From a virus, in the IMG/VR virus record IMGVR_UViG_3300012209_000327, positions 1-37,698 of that record: DNA of 37,698 bases; one strand, 5' to 3'. A program made the position numbers and the translations under genes. Of the stretch, positions 35,195 through 37,698 are shown in pieces (the stretch's first letter is position 1; each line of letters opens with the position of its first letter). The notes under the pieces were generated by a model that was not told the DNA's origin, ran no database searches, and saw only the letters and a list, made by a program, of their open reading frames with translations.

Positions 35195-36976
35195 ATGCCA
35201 ATTTCTACGCAAACAATGCAAACGGTAGGAGTAACAACACTTCCCGCATTATCGAGTGGGACCAATGTGATTGGTCATGTGGTTGTTGATAGCGCCGGAG
35301 CTGTAAGTATCACAAGTTTACCAACTCTGCCTTCTGGTAGCAATGTCATTGGGCACGTCATTGTAGACAATTCTGGTACGAAACTTTTAGATGCGGCAGG
35401 AACAAACCTGGGGAAAGTTGGCACTGCTGGTGATCTCCTTGTTTCGGTAACAAATCCCAATGCGGCATTAGCCGGAATATACGCGACCGTCAACGTTTTT
35501 GGTTCGCAAAATGTTTCAATAGACCCTTCGATCTGGTTTGGCGATACGTTTGAAGGGAGTGTTGTTGATGTAACAAATAGATGGACAAGCGCAGGAACCG
35601 TTCCACCCACACAAGCAACAGGCTTACTCTCTGTCAATCCTGGTTCTACTGCAAACGCCACATCTGTGCTTTCAACTCAGCCAACATTTCCGGCATTAAC
35701 TTCTGCTGTTGCCGCTACAACTATTACATTTGAATCAGGGACGACTGCTCTAGGAAATCATCGGTTTTTTGGTTTCGGAACAGCTTCAGGAGTAGGAACA
35801 GCAGCAGCACCGTTACAAGATGCTATTGGATTTGAAGTTGATGTTTCTGGAGTGCTTAGAGCAAGTGTCTATGCCTCTGGTTCTCGTGTTTTTACACAAA
35901 GTCTCACGATGTCAACGGATGGATTACCACATCGCTATGTTGTTATCGTGCGCGGAGATATTGCATTCTGGTTTAAAGATACATTTGATATCCCACTTGC
36001 TAGCTCCTCACTTGGTACCGCAGCTCAAACACTCCCAATGCGCTATGCAAGTTTGAACAGTGCTTCGGTGACGGGAACGCCTACGCTTGTTGCTACTGGC
36101 GCTGTTGTTATCGATCAAGCCAGGAATGCACAAGGAATTGCTGACGGAACGTATCCGTGGCGAAGAGCACTTGTTGATGCATCCGGCAATATTGCCATAA
36201 AAGGTGGGTATGCAGAACAATCTGGGCTGATCGCGTCTGCACTTAATGCCGATCTTGTTGCCAGTACTGATGTTTCCGCCTATAAGTGGTGGAGTCTCCA
36301 CTACACAGCAGTAGCAACTGGTGGAGTACTTACTTTTCAAGGTTCCAACGATAATATCAACTTTGTGACTATTCAATCATACCCTATTAGCAGTAGTGCT
36401 GCACCAACTACGACACAAAATGCGGTAGGAATCTATTACGGCATTTGCTCATTCCGCTATATCCGTGTCAGACAAACTTCATGGACAAGTGGATCTTCTA
36501 CTGGTGTATTAGAACTCTACACGGCAACAGCAGATTATCCTACAACAACTGGACCTGTATCACAGTCCGGTACGTGGACTGTGATGCCAGGAAACACCGT
36601 AAATACATCCCCCTGGTTTGCAAACTCAGTAGGCACAACGGGGGGAACGACCAGTTTTCACCTTATTAGTGCGGCTACTACCAATGCTACAGCAGTCAAA
36701 GCAAGTGCTGGTCAGGTGTATGGATATGATATCTATAATTCCAACGCTGCCGCGAGATTTGTAAAGCTCTATAACAAGGCAACAGCTCCAACTGTTGGAA
36801 CGGATACTCCAGTAAGAACGATTGGCATTCCAGCAGCAGGAAGAGCATCCGAAACATTTTCCAATGGTATCAATTTTGCGACAGGTATCGGCCTTGCTAC
36901 GACAACAGGCATTACTGATGCCGACACCGGAACGGTTACTCTCTCTGATTTAGCTATAAATCTGGACTACAAGTAG
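35195..36976 (+). CDS. Large beta-rich virion protein, modular
   Basis: 593 aa with AGGAGG before ATG 35195. N-terminal tandem repeats: LPALSSGTNVIGHVVVDSAG and LPTLPSGSNVIGHVIVDNSG. The middle (about 130-320) has a jelly-roll-like segment (SIWFGDTFEGSVVDVTNRW, TFESGTTALGNHRFFGFG, LPHRYVVIVRGDIAFWFKDT), as in glycan-binding domains. Then a second beta domain (VSAYKWWSLHYTAVATGGVL) and the C-terminal domain shared with the 34125 product. Likely exposed on the virion and able to bind sugars; the target is unknown. Confidence 0.7.
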   Translation: MPISTQTMQTVGVTTLPALSSGTNVIGHVVVDSAGAVSITSLPTLPSGSNVIGHVIVDNSGTKLLDAAGTNLGKVGTAGDLLVSVTNPNAALAGIYATVNVFGSQNVSIDPSIWFGDTFEGSVVDVTNRWTSAGTVPPTQATGLLSVNPGSTANATSVLSTQPTFPALTSAVAATTITFESGTTALGNHRFFGFGTASGVGTAAAPLQDAIGFEVDVSGVLRASVYASGSRVFTQSLTMSTDGLPHRYVVIVRGDIAFWFKDTFDIPLASSSLGTAAQTLPMRYASLNSASVTGTPTLVATGAVVIDQARNAQGIADGTYPWRRALVDASGNIAIKGGYAEQSGLIASALNADLVASTDVSAYKWWSLHYTAVATGGVLTFQGSNDNINFVTIQSYPISSSAAPTTTQNAVGIYYGICSFRYIRVRQTSWTSGSSTGVLELYTATADYPTTTGPVSQSGTWTVMPGNTVNTSPWFANSVGTTGGTTSFHLISAATTNATAVKASAGQVYGYDIYNSNAAARFVKLYNKATAPTVGTDTPVRTIGIPAAGRASETFSNGINFATGIGLATTTGITDADTGTVTLSDLAINLDYK

Positions 36977-36988
36977 AGGAGGGGAATC

Positions 36989-37243
36989 ATGGCTACAGAT
37001 CACGCTATTACGATTGCTTCAGAAAATAATGCGCCAAATCCTACAGGGATAGCACTTGACCCTGACCAGGATAATCCAACTTCAGACAATCCCTGGACAT
37101 GCCCATATGTCTGTACTGTTCCTGAACACACGGATACCGTGGTAGTTATCTGGAATGGGGGAGCATTTTCTCTTCCTGATGATGAAGCAAATGATCCAAA
37201 TTTTGGTACGGTCAACATTACCTATGATCCACCACTTGTATGA
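36989..37243 (+). CDS. Small protein of unknown function
   Basis: 84 aa with GAGGAGGGG before ATG 36989. PDQDNPTSDNPWTCPYVCTV and TVVVIWNGGAFSLPDDEAND give two Cys and acidic loops; the end NFGTVNITYDPPLV is beta-rich. Ends overlapping the start of the next gene (ATGA). Position suggests a structural or connector role. Confidence 0.68.
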   Translation: MATDHAITIASENNAPNPTGIALDPDQDNPTSDNPWTCPYVCTVPEHTDTVVVIWNGGAFSLPDDEANDPNFGTVNITYDPPLV

Positions 37244-37551
37244 GCAAAGATGTCTACGTGAATGTACAAAGAGTAGGTGCTTCAACACCTGCTATCAATA
37301 ATGTGTATATGCAGTTGGACAACCTGCCTATAGCTGACATGCTCTACTATGAGGGAGTTGCTCCAGTTGAGCGTTTTGAAGCATATACATTATGGACGTA
37401 TGATATACGTCAAACTGACATTTTGATTGACACAACACAGAGAGATGTTGTGACTGGCACATCTTATCATTATCGCGTCATTAGTATTCCAGAAACTTTT
37501 CCAGATCAACACATGGAATTAGAGTGTGACCTTATTCGTGGGGGAGTGTAG
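37240..37551 (+). CDS. Head closure-like protein
   Basis: 103 aa from ATG 37240, overlapping the previous stop by 4 bases. KDVYVNVQRVGASTPAINNV, YEGVAPVERFEAYTLWTYDI, then DILIDTTQRDVVTGTSYHYR and VISIPETFPDQHMELECDLI. Compact beta protein with YRVISIPETFPDQHM near the end, a pattern of phage head-closure/joining proteins as I recall. Ends sharing a base with the next gene. Confidence 0.7.
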   Translation: MSKDVYVNVQRVGASTPAINNVYMQLDNLPIADMLYYEGVAPVERFEAYTLWTYDIRQTDILIDTTQRDVVTGTSYHYRVISIPETFPDQHMELECDLIRGGV

Positions 37552-37698
37552 TGGCAGTAGAAATCGCGGTAGGTTTTTCCTGGTTAGAAAGTACTCTTGC
37601 TGGAGATTCTGTATTACGAGGATTGGTACCAGGAGGAGTATGGCAAACATTTGCCTTACCAGGAACTACCCCCCCGTATATTCTTTTGAAATATCAGT
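37551..37698 (+). CDS. Tail completion/head-tail joining protein, DUF3168-like (partial)
   Basis: Starts at GTG 37551 (shares a base with the preceding stop, GGGGGAG upstream) and runs off the window. Visible part: VEIAVGFSWLESTLAGDSVL, RGLVPGGVWQTFALPGTTPP and YILLKYQ. The pattern of short helix, VxGGVW, and PPYILLKYQ fits tail terminator proteins of the DUF3168 type, in the expected place after head closure. The C-terminus is missing. Confidence 0.65.
   Translation, partial: MAVEIAVGFSWLESTLAGDSVLRGLVPGGVWQTFALPGTTPPYILLKYQ

Noticed and set aside
1-37698. tRNA genes, CRISPR arrays, insertion sequences, integrase and attachment sites
   Set aside because: None was recognised. No short regularly spaced repeats, no transposase or integrase motifs. 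tRNAs would need a dedicated search to exclude.

Overview
This window is part of a tailed double-stranded DNA bacteriophage (or prophage) genome. The evidence is an ordered virion module: small terminase-like gene, large terminase, portal, prohead protease/scaffold, HK97-type major capsid protein, head-tail adaptor, and head-closure and tail-completion-like genes. There is no host housekeeping gene, tRNA, rRNA, CRISPR array or insertion sequence. The base composition is moderately AT-rich and the strong promoters are sigma70-like. The bacterial host cannot be named from this sequence.

Layout. (1) 1-5353, + strand: a translationally coupled cluster with two ParB-like/PP-loop ATPase pairs and a PIG-L-type deacetylase, invaded by two LAGLIDADG homing endonuclease genes. 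(2) 5337-10353: a cupin, two paralogous SAM methyltransferases, a small terminase-like gene, then four tandem paralogous glycosyltransferases of the TET-associated (TAGT) type. Regions 1 and 2 read together as a predicted DNA-base hypermodification and sugar-tailoring locus placed beside, and partly between, the terminase genes. (3) 10639-13368: large terminase carrying two homologous inteins only four residues apart in the Walker B motif. The first intein contains an HNH endonuclease gene in another reading frame. (4) 13702-19069, - strand: an operon of 17 small genes with consensus TTGACA-17-TATACT promoters. Many products share a modular architecture (helical N-domain plus a beta module ending in a Trp-x-Ile/Leu signature). 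One + strand frame is free of stop codons across this whole block (1733 codons). (5) 19212-21556, + strand: portal, two Cys-rich mini-proteins, DUF1003 membrane protein. (6) 21895-22883 (-), 23373-23708 (+) and 23953-27242 (-): more small, probably early, genes including ones too short for routine calling. (7) 27841-37698, + strand: structural genes beginning with a 2H-phosphoesterase/prohead protease/scaffold fusion, interrupted by a - strand HNH endonuclease, then major capsid, adaptor, decoration-like and head-closure genes, with the last gene cut by the window edge.

How it may work together. The - strand blocks use strong host-type promoters and probably act early. The + strand structural blocks are preceded by extended -10 (TGnTATAMT) elements. 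A dispersed intergenic element of about 200 bp recurs at four block boundaries. Six selfish elements (two inteins, two LAGLIDADG and two HNH genes) sit in or beside packaging, capsid and ParB genes. In two cases the host-gene frame stays open through the embedded endonuclease gene, and in two cases a + strand frame stays open antisense to - strand genes. Preserved reading frames around embedded or inverted genes are the most unusual feature of the window. Functions given for small genes are unknown unless stated; functions of the modification genes are family-based inference.
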